Below, piece after piece: positions 1-7,478 of a DNA stretch of 9,110 nucleotides (position 1 is the stretch's first letter; the number at the start of each line of letters is the position of its first letter). This DNA comes from Clostridia bacterium (lineage in GTDB: Bacteria > Bacillota > Clostridia > Oscillospirales > Acutalibacteraceae). The stretch covers positions 1-9,110 of the forward strand of contig CAAEIM010000079.1 in assembly GCA_900755995.1 (NCBI GenBank). Direction: 5' to 3'. Both the position numbers and the translations under genes were made by a program. A model generated the notes under the pieces. The model saw only the letters and a program-made list of their open reading frames with translations. It was not told the origin of the DNA and did no database searches.

Positions 1-165
1 AATCTCGGCGGCCTTGGTACGCTCATAGCTTCTTTGGCAAGCCTTATATCATTTAAATTCATTCAAAGGGAGGGCGTGAGCGCAGCAAGATATATCGGGG
101 TATTCACAGCTGTAAATATATTTTTCCTAGCTTCAAACTTGTTGCTGTGGTTTTTCATAGAATAA
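1..165 (+). CDS. SLC13/anion-permease-like membrane transporter, C-terminal end (5' truncated by window)
   Basis: The frame is open from base 1 to a TAA at 163-165 and gives the last 54 residues of a protein whose start lies left of the window. The fragment begins NLGGLGTLIASLASLISFKF, then has a short basic loop (QREGVSAARY) and a final hydrophobic helix ending LLLWFFIE. The glycine-rich N-x-GG-x-GTLI-x-S pattern followed by a last transmembrane helix matches the C-terminal end of SLC13/ArsB-like (citrate/dicarboxylate/anion) permeases, the group in which such GTLI-S motifs line the substrate site. The substrate cannot be told from this piece. The gene converges on the ATPase operon, with 52 nt between the two stop codons. 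Being a coding end is well supported by the clean frame, the membrane-like composition and the terminator just after it; the family name is less certain. Confidence 0.72.
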   Translation, partial: NLGGLGTLIASLASLISFKFIQREGVSAARYIGVFTAVNIFFLASNLLLWFFIE

Positions 166-183
166 TAGAATTCAATAATGAAG

Positions 184-219
184 AAACGCACTCCGAAAAC
201 TCAGAGTGCGTTTTTGTTT
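184..219. terminator. Rho-independent terminator between convergent genes, possibly bidirectional
   Basis: A perfect 10-bp stem (184-193 pairing with 204-213, core AACGCACTC / GAGTGCGTT) has a 10-nt loop. On the plus strand it is followed by TTTTTGTTT, a good U-tract, so it should end the permease transcript. On the minus strand the same stem is followed by TTTCTTCATT, a poorer U-tract, so termination of the ATPase operon here is plausible but weaker. The stem starts only 4 nt after the stop codon of the D gene in minus-strand sense, and the plus-strand U-tract runs into that stop codon. Confidence 0.85.
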
Positions 220-862
220 AGGTATTTTCCTTTTCAGCCTGGGCTTTTTTTAATTTAGTTCTCTTGATAACCTTAAGACGGCTGAATTCTTCTCTTTCTT
301 TTTCATCAAGAGCGTCAGAAATAAACTTAACTGTTTCCTCAAATCTGGGAATCATAATGTTTTTAAGAGCATTTGCTCGTTTCTGAGTCTTTTTAATTGA
401 AACTGCAAGTCGGTAAACGCTGTTTTCAATCTCTGCAAGCTCTGCAGTAAGATACTTAACCTCAGTGAATTTTTCGTAGGTTTTATCAATACCTGAGTTT
501 GTAAGCCTGAGTCCGTAATTCAGATAGGTCTGAGGCTTTTTCTCGTCAATGGTGAGAATCGGGATTTCAACTCCCATTACGCTTCTGGAATCAAGCTTGA
601 GTGAATTTTCTTCAGGAATTGTTTGTGAAAGGTCGTCGCAAAAACCGTTAGTAACATTCGCAGTCTGAAGCGCAATATATGCTTCTTCGTATGCGCTGTC
701 AATCTTTTCCTGAATTGCATTGGCGTGATCAATAAGCGTCATCATTTCTCTTATAAGAATGTTACGCTTTCTGTCAAGCAGTTCATAGCCGTTTTTTGCA
801 AGAGCAAGCGACTTTTTAGTGTTCATCAGATTACCCTTTGTAGGTACAGCCTGTACAGCCAT
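218..862 (-). CDS. atpD: A/V-type ATP synthase subunit D (central rotor shaft)
   Basis: This 214-residue protein is the central stalk subunit that rotates inside the A3B3 head, the counterpart of F-type gamma; family members are about 200-215 residues. The N-terminus (residues 6-45: VPTKGNLMNTKKSLALAKNG followed by YELLDRKRNILIREMM) carries the highly conserved PTKGNL and LL-x-KRN-x-L signatures. Residues 148-200 form the long C-terminal helix with RLAVSIKKTQKRANALKNIM, IPRFEETVKFI and the acidic-basic LDEKEREEFSRLKVIK segment. The two terminal helices make the shaft coiled coil; the middle (about 65-125) is the globular part. The tail is lysine-rich. The ATG at 862 is right by homology (MAVQAVPTKG); its AAGGAG at 880-875 sits 12 nt away, rather far. 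It is the last gene of the operon, starting 26 nt after the B stop and ending next to the terminator. Confidence 0.96.
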   Translation of the reverse strand: MAVQAVPTKGNLMNTKKSLALAKNGYELLDRKRNILIREMMTLIDHANAIQEKIDSAYEEAYIALQTANVTNGFCDDLSQTIPEENSLKLDSRSVMGVEIPILTIDEKKPQTYLNYGLRLTNSGIDKTYEKFTEVKYLTAELAEIENSVYRLAVSIKKTQKRANALKNIMIPRFEETVKFISDALDEKEREEFSRLKVIKRTKLKKAQAEKENT

Positions 863-888
863 AAATGCTCAGCGCTCCTTTCTGACTC

Positions 889-2265
889 TTATTTCTCAAC
901 ATAGAATTGGTCAAGAATCTGGTCGTCAACACGGTCAAGCTCAGTTCTCGGAAGTGTTGAAAGCAATTCCCATCCAAGGTCAAGGCTTTGCTCAATAGTT
1001 CTGTTTTCGTTAAAGCCCTGATTAACAAACTTTGATTCAAACAGTCTGCCGAATTCGATGTATTTTTTATCAATAGGGGAGAGCTCCTCCTCGCCGATTA
1101 CGGAAGCAAGAGAGCGAGCGTCAATTACCTTTGCATACGAAGCAAAGAGCTGGTTTGCAAGTGCCTGATGGTCGCCTCTCGTGTAGCCCTCGCCGATGCC
1201 GTCCTTCATAAGACGTGAAAGCGATGGCAGTACGCTTACAGGCGGATAAAAACCCTGACCCTGTAATGAACGGTCAAGTACAATCTGTCCCTCTGTAATG
1301 TAGCCTGTAAGGTCAGGAATCGGGTGGGTAATATCATCGTTAGGCATTGTAAGAATAGGAATCTGAGTAACCGAACCGTTTTTGCCCTTAATCATACCTG
1401 CACGTTCATATAAAGAGGCGAGGTCTGAGTAAAGGTATCCGGGGTATCCCTTTCTTGCCGGAATTTCACCCTTTGACGATGAAAACTCACGGAGAGCCTC
1501 AGCGTAAGAGGTCATATCTGTCATAATAACAAGAACGTGCATTTCAAGCTCAAAAGCGAGGTATTCGGCAACGGTGAGGGCGCATCTCGGAGTCAGCGTT
1601 CTTTCAATGATAGGGTCATTTGAAAGGTTTAAGAGCATTACAACTCTTGAAAGTACGCCGCTTTCCTCAAAGCTTTTTCTAAAGTACTCGGCTACATCCT
1701 TTTGTACGCCCATTGCGGCAAACACAACGCAGAAGTTGTTTGCATTTGCTCCGCTGATTTTAGCCTGACGTACAATCTGAACCGCAAGGTCGTTATGCTT
1801 CATACCTGTGCCCGAGAAAATCGGAAGCTTTTGTCCTCTTATGAGCGTCATAAGAACATCTATTGTAGAAACACCTGTGTTGATGTAATTCTTAGGATAA
1901 ATTCTTGAAACAGGGTTGATAGGTGTGCCGTTGATGTTGGCACGTTTTACGGGGAAAATATCTCCGAGTCCGTCAATAGGTCTGCCTGCACCGTCAAGTA
2001 CACGGCCGATAATCTCCGGAGAAAGGGGCATTTCCATTGGATGACCTGTAAGCCTTGTTCTGGTATTTGTAAGGCTGATTCTCTTTGTTCCCTCAAATAC
2101 CTGAGCAACTATTTTTTCGCCCTCAATCTGTACCACACGTCCCTGTCTTATTGTGCCGTTTTCAAGGCGTATATCAACAATTTCCTCGTTGGAAACGCCC
2201 TTTACTCCGTCAAGAACTATGAGTGAGCCGTTAATTTCTTTAACGCCTACATAATCTATAATCAT
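889..2265 (-). CDS. atpB: A/V-type ATP synthase subunit B (non-catalytic nucleotide-binding subunit)
   Basis: This 458-residue protein is the regulatory/non-catalytic subunit that alternates with A in the cytoplasmic A3B3 hexamer. Its length is normal for the family. The P-loop position is degenerate (SGTGMKHN, residues 151-158), with no GKT, which is the usual mark of B rather than A. Other family landmarks are LDGAGRPIDG (90-99), MTDMTSYAEALREFSSSKGE (248-267), GYPGYLYSDLASLYERAG (273-290) and PSLSRLMKDGIGEGYTRGDH (347-366). R351 in SLSRLM is the likely arginine finger completing the catalytic site in the neighbouring A subunit. The ATG at 2265 is preceded by a strong AGGAGG (2280-2275) 9 nt away, directly following the A stop codon, so translational coupling with A is likely. 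Nothing looks truncated or missing. Confidence 0.97.
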   Translation of the reverse strand: MIIDYVGVKEINGSLIVLDGVKGVSNEEIVDIRLENGTIRQGRVVQIEGEKIVAQVFEGTKRISLTNTRTRLTGHPMEMPLSPEIIGRVLDGAGRPIDGLGDIFPVKRANINGTPINPVSRIYPKNYINTGVSTIDVLMTLIRGQKLPIFSGTGMKHNDLAVQIVRQAKISGANANNFCVVFAAMGVQKDVAEYFRKSFEESGVLSRVVMLLNLSNDPIIERTLTPRCALTVAEYLAFELEMHVLVIMTDMTSYAEALREFSSSKGEIPARKGYPGYLYSDLASLYERAGMIKGKNGSVTQIPILTMPNDDITHPIPDLTGYITEGQIVLDRSLQGQGFYPPVSVLPSLSRLMKDGIGEGYTRGDHQALANQLFASYAKVIDARSLASVIGEEELSPIDKKYIEFGRLFESKFVNQGFNENRTIEQSLDLGWELLSTLPRTELDRVDDQILDQFYVEK

Positions 2266-2280
2266 TGTGCGTTTCCTCCT

Positions 2281-4038
2281 TTACTTTATTGAGTCAAGCT
2301 TTTCGTCAATCTCTCTGATATAGTCATCAAAAAGTTCAGGCTTGCTGTTGGGAATATCGTATTTCATCTTAGTGAGCTTATCAAACAAACCAAGGTCTAA
2401 AATCTTTGAAATAGGAATTTCCTTGGTAACAATTTTCTTAGACTTTTCGTAAAGGTGAAGAATTGTTTTCATCATCAGCTTTTGCTTTTCAAGCGGAACA
2501 TAGGTATCATCAGCGTGGAAAGCATTCTGCTGCAAAAAGCCTACTCTAACAACTCTGGCTGCCTCAATTACAAGCTTCTGGTCGTCAGGAAGTACGTCTG
2601 AGCCAATAAGCTTTACGATTTCCATAAGTGAGCTTTCTTCCTGTAGAAGAGCGCTGATTTTATTGCGGTATTCAATGAAGTCCTCGCCGAGGTGCTCTTT
2701 GAACCACGGGTCAAGGTCATTAAAATACTCGCTGTAGCTGTTCATCCAGTTGATTGCAGGATAGTGTCTTGCATAGGCAAGCGACTTATCAAGCGCCCAG
2801 AAACAGCGTGTAAATCTCTTTGTATTCTGTGTAACAGGCTCGGAGAAGTCTGAACCCTGTGGAGAAACCGCACCGATAAGGGTTACTGAGCCCTCGCCGC
2901 CGGAAAGCGCCTTAACTCTGCCGCCACGCTCGTAGAACTCGGCAAGTCTTGACGGAAGATAAGCAGGGAAGCCCTCCTCGGCAGGCATTTCCTCCAGACG
3001 TCCTGAAATCTCACGGAGAGCCTCAGCCCAACGGGAGGTGGAGTCCGCCATCATTGCTACATGGTATCCCATATCTCTGTAGTATTCGCCAAGCGTAATA
3101 CCTGTGTAAATTGATGCCTCACGGGCAGCAACAGGCATATTTGAAGTGTTTGCAATAAGTACTGTTCTGTCAGTCATTGGTCGCTGTGACTTAGGGTCGA
3201 TAAGCTCAGAAAATTCTTCGAGTACCTGACTCATCTCGTTTCCACGCTCACCGCAGCCTACATATATGATAATATCTGCATCGCACCATTTAGCAAGCTG
3301 GTGCTGAGTCATAGTTTTACCTGTACCAAAGCCGCCCGGAATTGCCGCTGTACCGCCCTTGGCAACGGGGAAGAGAGCGTCGATAACTCTCTGACCTGTA
3401 ATAAGCGGAATTGAAGAAGGAAGTCTGTCTTTTACAGGGCGAGCTGTTCTGATTGGCCATTTCTGGCAGAGAGTAAGGTTATGCTCAACACCCATATCAT
3501 CCTTTAATACAGCAATAGTGTCAAAAAGCTTGTACTGTCCGTCAGGCATTACCTTAGTAATCACGCCCGATAGCTCAGGATGTACCATAAGTCTGTGTTC
3601 AATGATTGGGGTTTCGGGGAGGGTAGCGTAAATCTGCCCCCCCTCTAGTCTGTCGCCCACCTTAACCTTGAGAGTAACATTCCACATCTTCTTGTCATCG
3701 AGAGAGGAAACAGAAGCACCTCTGTTGATAAAAGCACCCGACTGTTCCTCTATAGCCTTAAGAGGGCGCTCAATTCCATCAAAGATATTATCAATAATTC
3801 CCGGTCCGAGGAGTACGTTCATTGGTGCGCCTGTACCTGTGACTACATCTCCGGGCTTTAGTCCGGTTGTTTCTTCATATACCTGAATTGTGGTAAAATC
3901 AGAAGTAATACCGATTACTTCGCCGACAAGGTTTTGCTCGCCAACGTGAACCATTTCCATCATTTCAAAGCAATCAGCATTTTTTACAGTAACAACAGGT
4001 CCGTTAATTCCATAAATAACATTGTTTTCCATTTGCAT
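2281..4038 (-). CDS. atpA: A/V-type ATP synthase subunit A (catalytic ATPase subunit)
   Basis: This is the catalytic subunit of the A3B3 head, which hydrolyses or makes ATP in the cytoplasm. At about 585 residues it has normal length. Numbered from the ATG at 4038: an N-terminal beta-barrel (about 5-70, NGPVVTV), the A-subunit 'non-homologous' insertion (about 105-185), Walker A GGFGTGKT (235-242, K241), the catalytic glutamate region GCGERGNE (E264, R265), Walker B HVAMMADS (D332), SRWAEALREISGRLEEMPAE, the GFPAYLPSRLAEFYERGG segment and a helical C-terminal domain. The start is uncertain. In-frame ATGs lie at 4044, 4038 and 4032. The only SD-like bases (AAAGAAG, 4051-4045) abut the first, are 6 nt from the second and 12 nt from the third, so I favour 4038 or 4032. 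The gene starts about 35 nt after the E stop; the B ribosome site follows its own stop at once. Confidence 0.97.
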   Translation of the reverse strand: MQMENNVIYGINGPVVTVKNADCFEMMEMVHVGEQNLVGEVIGITSDFTTIQVYEETTGLKPGDVVTGTGAPMNVLLGPGIIDNIFDGIERPLKAIEEQSGAFINRGASVSSLDDKKMWNVTLKVKVGDRLEGGQIYATLPETPIIEHRLMVHPELSGVITKVMPDGQYKLFDTIAVLKDDMGVEHNLTLCQKWPIRTARPVKDRLPSSIPLITGQRVIDALFPVAKGGTAAIPGGFGTGKTMTQHQLAKWCDADIIIYVGCGERGNEMSQVLEEFSELIDPKSQRPMTDRTVLIANTSNMPVAAREASIYTGITLGEYYRDMGYHVAMMADSTSRWAEALREISGRLEEMPAEEGFPAYLPSRLAEFYERGGRVKALSGGEGSVTLIGAVSPQGSDFSEPVTQNTKRFTRCFWALDKSLAYARHYPAINWMNSYSEYFNDLDPWFKEHLGEDFIEYRNKISALLQEESSLMEIVKLIGSDVLPDDQKLVIEAARVVRVGFLQQNAFHADDTYVPLEKQKLMMKTILHLYEKSKKIVTKEIPISKILDLGLFDKLTKMKYDIPNSKPELFDDYIREIDEKLDSIK

Positions 4039-4073
4039 TACCATCTTCTTTCGGAAAAAATCAAGAAGGTCAA

Positions 4074-4670
4074 TTAGTTAAGAACGCTAAGACCTGAGTT
4101 CTCAATAAACCATTCTCTTTGTGCATAAAGCTTGGTGTCAAGTGTTTCATCGGCAACAATTCTCATCGATTTGCAGTAGCCTTTAAGACCGCCAATTTTA
4201 ATGGATTTTTCTGTTACAAGCTCAGCCATTCCGTTAAATGCGGCAAGAATCTCGGTTGAATAATTCAAATCCTTTTCATTGATATAGATAACACTGCGGT
4301 TATCGGAAAAAAGCTCTGCAATTTTCTTTGCACTTTCAATAAGTTTTAATTTATATTCTTTAGTTTCGGTGTATTTTATAAGCTTCTGAGCAGCCATTTC
4401 AAATACTTCATCGGTCATCTTTGCTCTTTCAATGAAAAGCTTTTTCTGACTTTCTTGAATAAGCCTTGCAAGTTTGCTTGTTTCTACATACTTTTTTGCC
4501 TCAAGCTGAGCTTGTATGTAGCGTTCGCTGTCACGCTTGCCGCTTTCCTCTGCCTTTTTAAGCTTTTCCTCTTTGAGCAGTTCAACCTCTGTGTCGGTTA
4601 TAGACTTTTGTTCCTCGGTATATCTTTGTATAGCCTGTAAAAAGTTATCGGTTTTTGTGATATTTTCCAT
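4074..4670 (-). CDS. atpE: A/V-type ATP synthase subunit E (peripheral stalk)
   Basis: This 198-residue protein matches the size and build of subunit E, half of the E/G(H) heterodimer that ties the A3B3 head to the membrane subunit I. The N-terminal 95 or so residues are very rich in K, E, Q and A with no prolines, as expected for the long coiled-coil stalk helix (EEKLKKAEESGKRDSERYI, then QAQLEAKKYVETSKLARLIQ). The C-terminal part (about 105-198) is the globular domain, with VIYINEKDL and the typical glycine turn plus acidic 'I-x-GG-L ... I-V-A-DETLDTKL' near residues 155-180. The ATG at 4670 has AGAGG (4683-4679) 8 nt upstream and a 21-nt gap after F. Low sequence conservation is normal in this family, so the call rests on helical profile, C-terminal motif and operon position. 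Confidence 0.92.
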   Translation of the reverse strand: MENITKTDNFLQAIQRYTEEQKSITDTEVELLKEEKLKKAEESGKRDSERYIQAQLEAKKYVETSKLARLIQESQKKLFIERAKMTDEVFEMAAQKLIKYTETKEYKLKLIESAKKIAELFSDNRSVIYINEKDLNYSTEILAAFNGMAELVTEKSIKIGGLKGYCKSMRIVADETLDTKLYAQREWFIENSGLSVLN

Positions 4671-4691
4671 TTTTATAACCTCTCAGCTCAT

Positions 4692-5000
4692 TCAGAGTTT
4701 TACGCCAATAGCGTCCTGAACATATTTAGTGATACTGTCCTTGGTGCGTCCGTTGCCGTGGCGGTCGGGAATTTCAACAATAAGCGGCTTTTTGCGGTTC
4801 AGCTTAATGTCATAAATGAGGTCGGGACAAAGAGAAACAAGGTGCTCTGTCATAAGTACAACAGCAATGTCCTCCCTTTCAACAGCTTTGTTAAGCTCCT
4901 TTACAACCTCTTCCTCGGTATGAACTACAACTCCGTCTATACCGGCAAAGCGCATACCCATTTTAGTATCTACATTATCACTTATAAGAAAAAATTTCAT
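4692..5000 (-). CDS. atpF: A/V-type ATP synthase subunit F (central stalk, rotor)
   Basis: A 102-residue subunit F (NtpG in Enterococcus naming). It binds the side of the D shaft and forms part of the rotor. It is not the F-type b subunit of the same symbol. The small alternating beta-alpha fold is visible: FFLISDN (3-9), GVVVHTEEEV (23-32), IAVVLMTEHL (45-54) and the strand KPLIVEIPDRHG (70-81), where the P-x-IVEIP motif is the best family marker. The ATG at 5000 is preceded by TAAGGA (5017-5012), whose TAA is the stop codon of K, with an 11-nt spacer, so translation is probably coupled to K. An out-of-frame ATG at 5010 lies closer to that site but opens no useful frame. Confidence 0.94.
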   Translation of the reverse strand: MKFFLISDNVDTKMGMRFAGIDGVVVHTEEEVVKELNKAVEREDIAVVLMTEHLVSLCPDLIYDIKLNRKKPLIVEIPDRHGNGRTKDSITKYVQDAIGVKL

Positions 5001-5014
5001 TTTCTGTCATATCC

Positions 5015-5455
5015 TTAGAGAACCAAGATTAAGATTGCGATAAGCATACCGTAGAGAGCTATACCTTCACCGAGGGCAACAAAGATAAGGGACTTACCAA
5101 ATGCCTTTGGGTCTTCGCTTGTTGCGCCGATAGCTGCAGGAGCTGCGTTGCCAACAGCGATACCGCCGCCAACGCAGGAAATGCCAACTGCAAGAGCGGC
5201 GCCGATGTATGCAAAGCTTCTTGTTGACTGCTGAGCTATAAGTACTGCGTCTGAAACTGTTTCAGGGTCACCTGCTGCGCCTGCTACGATAGGGCATAGA
5301 AGACAAATTGCGAATACTGCTGCGAATGAAGCAATCTGCATTAAAACTGTTTTCTTTCTGTTGTGGCCATTTTCGTAAGCCTTTGCTGCTACTATAACAG
5401 AACCCACAATAAATGCAACAGGAATTGTCAACATAATTACATTAAAAATACTCAT
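5015..5455 (-). CDS. atpK: A/V-type ATP synthase subunit K (c-ring proteolipid)
   Basis: The membrane rotor-ring subunit that carries the transported ion. The ATG at 5455 is chosen (146 residues) because GGAGG at 5468-5464 lies 8 nt upstream; a longer reading from a TTG at 5470 would place that site inside the gene. Four hydrophobic segments are seen: about 3-26, 37-61, 80-106 and 121-145. The last two form a clear c-type hairpin: glycine/alanine-rich AVGISCVGGGIAVGNAAPAA (89-108), a polar loop GATSEDPKAFGKS, then FVALGEGIALYG with E130 as the sole membrane carboxylate. The first two lack the glycine motif and any carboxylate in the membrane. No Gln is found in segment three. The hairpin resembles other clostridial 'subunit C/K' proteins with an extra N-terminal hairpin. 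It sits between I and F, after an AU-rich leader. Confidence 0.93.
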   Translation of the reverse strand: MSIFNVIMLTIPVAFIVGSVIVAAKAYENGHNRKKTVLMQIASFAAVFAICLLCPIVAGAAGDPETVSDAVLIAQQSTRSFAYIGAALAVGISCVGGGIAVGNAAPAAIGATSEDPKAFGKSLIFVALGEGIALYGMLIAILILVL

Positions 5456-5463
5456 AATGATTA

Positions 5464-5515
5464 CCTCCAAAAATAATAAATAATGATATATAATTAATTT
5501 CTAAAAATTAATTAT
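5464..5515 (-). promoter_or_regulatory. AU-rich intercistronic leader of atpK: inverted repeat plus strong ribosome binding site
   Basis: A perfect 11-bp all-A/T inverted repeat (5490-5500 ATAATTAATTT and 5505-5515 AAATTAATTAT, 4-nt loop) spans the stop codon of subunit I. In minus-strand sense it is followed by an almost pure A/U stretch (5489-5469) and then GGAGG (5468-5464), the clearest ribosome site of the inner operon. The ring subunit is needed in several copies per complex, so a leader favouring extra translation of K would make sense, in analogy with the U-rich enhancer before E. coli atpE. That function is inferred; the repeat and SD are directly visible. An all-AU stem could also be an mRNA processing or stability element. 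Confidence 0.5.
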
Positions 5516-7451
5516 GCGGTGTAAGGTCGAGTCTAACAGGCTCATAGGGTCTGCCGTCACCCGAGTAGAAGCGGCTGAAAAGCTCATAATATTCAAGTCT
5601 TAATACCTGAATTGCGACAAGCAGAGCCTCAAGTGCCATTACTATAACGTTGCCGATAATAACAATAGGCCAGTAGAAAATAGCACCCGCTGTTTCTGCA
5701 AGAACAAATACTACCATCATCATACCTGCGTGTACAAGCACAAATGCGCCTACACGTAAAAAGCTCATTGTATTTGTTACATAGCTCAAAAGAACCTCTA
5801 TTGATTCAAAAATGTTTTCGGCAATGTAGCCGCCCCAGCTCTCCGGCTTCCAGTCAGGCTCTCTGTTTATCAGACCTGACAGGGGCTCGGCAAAGAAGAT
5901 TAATATAAACGGAATTACAATAAGGCAGATAATGTAGGGAAGGGTAAGAATTTTAATTCCCAACACCAGCTGTCCTACAGCACCAAATATTATAGAGCCG
6001 TAGAAAATTATACCCGCAACGCCGTTCTTGTCAAACAGCGCCTTTCCGTAATCCTTTTGACGGATAGAAGAGTAAACATTGAGAAACATAGCAATTATCA
6101 AAAGGAATACTCCTATTGATATTGCTGCAATCAGAATACCTGTTGATCCGGTGGAACTCATAACGTTAATGGGCTTTTCGTCAAGTCCGAATAGCGCCTT
6201 ATACATCGGATCAAGCAGATCCTCAAAGCCGAACACACTGCCGAACACAAGACCAAAGAACGCAGATGAAATTCCGCAGGGGGCGAGTATCTTTCCAATG
6301 GCCATTTTTTTGATTTTAAACATCATAATGCCTACAATGGTAAGACAAATGCCCTGACCGACATCGGCAAACATTATGCCGAAAAGAATAATATAGGTTA
6401 TAGCAATGAACATCGACGGGTCAATTTCATTGTATTTAGGCACACCGTACATTGTTGTATAATATTCAAACGGACGTGCAAAGAAACAGTTTTTAAGTTT
6501 AATCGGCGGAGATTTTTTAATCTCGTTTTTAGCGTCCGAAAGCTCAACCGTTACGCTTCTGTGCTTGCAAAGCCGTTTTTTAAGCTGCTTTGCAAATTCT
6601 GTGGGCACCCAGCCAACAATAATGAAGCTATTGCTGTACTGCAAAGCCTTTGTCCTTATGGTTGAATACATCGAAAGCTCCTCAAGCTTTGACAAATACC
6701 TTAAAATTCTTTCTTTGTTAAGATTAAGGTAATCGTCAATACGCTTTTCGGTATCCTTGTAAACATCTTCAAGATGGGGAATAAGAGCCGTAAGCTTTTC
6801 CATATGAATTTTCGGAGTTGAATTAACACCGATGATGTCGCATTTTTCAAAGAACAGACGAGAAAAAACTCTGTCAATTTCCTCGATTTTGTCAATCGGA
6901 GCAAGGTAAACGCCCCAGTAATAAGCCTTATCTTCGGTGCATACCGAAAAGTCTATATAAGGATCATCCTTATAGTTTTGGAGCTTTTCATAGCTGTCCT
7001 TAGGAAGTCTGCCGAACCTTGCCTTTATATATTTAAGCTCAAGGAGCTTTTCTATTTCAATTCCAAGTCCGACAAAATGCTTTGTTTCATCAAGATTCTG
7101 CTTAGCTTCAAGCAACTGCTCGGCTGCAAAATCTCTGTCTTCAACAAGCTCGTTGATTTCATCACATACCCTGTTGCAAAATAACTCAATATCATGATAG
7201 CTTGGGTTAAAATTACTTACGTCAACAAGGTTAAACTCCCTTTTGGTAAGTCCTAACGAAGCCTTCAGGTTTGTGAGATGTTCGGCATAGATATTTTTGG
7301 TTTGGAGATGTGAAAAGCCTTGGGTGTTGTTATAAAAAACAGACACATCGTCAGGGTGAAAAACACCCGACTCACCGAGAACGGTAATTACATCATCAAT
7401 ATCATCCATTAAGCCGATTATGTTCACAGCTTGCATGGTGGATACAGCCAA
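5508..7451 (-). CDS. atpI: A/V-type ATP synthase subunit I (membrane stator, a-subunit)
   Basis: This 647-residue integral membrane subunit forms the two ion half-channels against the K ring and anchors the peripheral stalks. Residues 1-340 are the cytoplasmic arm, with helical hairpin stretches (about 95-145 and 215-260). The family junction motif RPFEYYTTMYGVPKYNEIDP (326-345) leads into about eight transmembrane segments (near 346-362, 364-380, 391-408, 438-459, 478-498, 502-521, 555-587, 592-617). R566 in TMSFLRVGAF and R618 in QVLRLEYYELF match the two channel arginines expected in the last two helices, with E608 nearby. The length is normal. The TTG at 7451 is the start: AGAGGTGA (7465-7458) is 6 nt upstream, whereas the first in-frame ATG (7436) is about 21 nt from that site. 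It lies 34 nt after C. Confidence 0.96.
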   Translation of the reverse strand: MAVSTMQAVNIIGLMDDIDDVITVLGESGVFHPDDVSVFYNNTQGFSHLQTKNIYAEHLTNLKASLGLTKREFNLVDVSNFNPSYHDIELFCNRVCDEINELVEDRDFAAEQLLEAKQNLDETKHFVGLGIEIEKLLELKYIKARFGRLPKDSYEKLQNYKDDPYIDFSVCTEDKAYYWGVYLAPIDKIEEIDRVFSRLFFEKCDIIGVNSTPKIHMEKLTALIPHLEDVYKDTEKRIDDYLNLNKERILRYLSKLEELSMYSTIRTKALQYSNSFIIVGWVPTEFAKQLKKRLCKHRSVTVELSDAKNEIKKSPPIKLKNCFFARPFEYYTTMYGVPKYNEIDPSMFIAITYIILFGIMFADVGQGICLTIVGIMMFKIKKMAIGKILAPCGISSAFFGLVFGSVFGFEDLLDPMYKALFGLDEKPINVMSSTGSTGILIAAISIGVFLLIIAMFLNVYSSIRQKDYGKALFDKNGVAGIIFYGSIIFGAVGQLVLGIKILTLPYIICLIVIPFILIFFAEPLSGLINREPDWKPESWGGYIAENIFESIEVLLSYVTNTMSFLRVGAFVLVHAGMMMVVFVLAETAGAIFYWPIVIIGNVIVMALEALLVAIQVLRLEYYELFSRFYSGDGRPYEPVRLDLTPHN

Positions 7452-7478
7452 ATAAAATCACCTCTTTGTGCTGTGGAA

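Noticed and set aside
844..860. 13-bp palindrome GTACAG-C-CTGTAC and an overlapping direct repeat GTACAGCC at the 5' end of subunit D
   Set aside because: It is produced by the Ala-Val-Gln-Ala-Val codons in the conserved N-terminus of D and has no operator-like context; chance is the simplest reading.
831..1073. Minus-strand open frame of 80 codons across the B/D junction, and a similar 67-codon one at 6701-6904
   Set aside because: They are out-of-frame shadows of the B and I genes.
5456..5470. Longer start of subunit K from a TTG at 5470
   Set aside because: The first codons would be made of the SD sequence GGAGG itself; the ATG at 5455 has ideal spacing.
5469..5507. Possible internal promoter in the AT-rich gap before K (TATATAT-like -10)
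   Set aside because: No -35 element at suitable spacing could be found; AT richness alone gives such matches.
6079..6357. Plus-strand open frame of 92 codons, and similar open frames at 3668-3886, 4455-4640, 4758-5018, 6978-7184 and 1574-2226
   Set aside because: All lie antisense inside well-recognised ATPase genes, lack credible ribosome sites and have no recognisable protein features.
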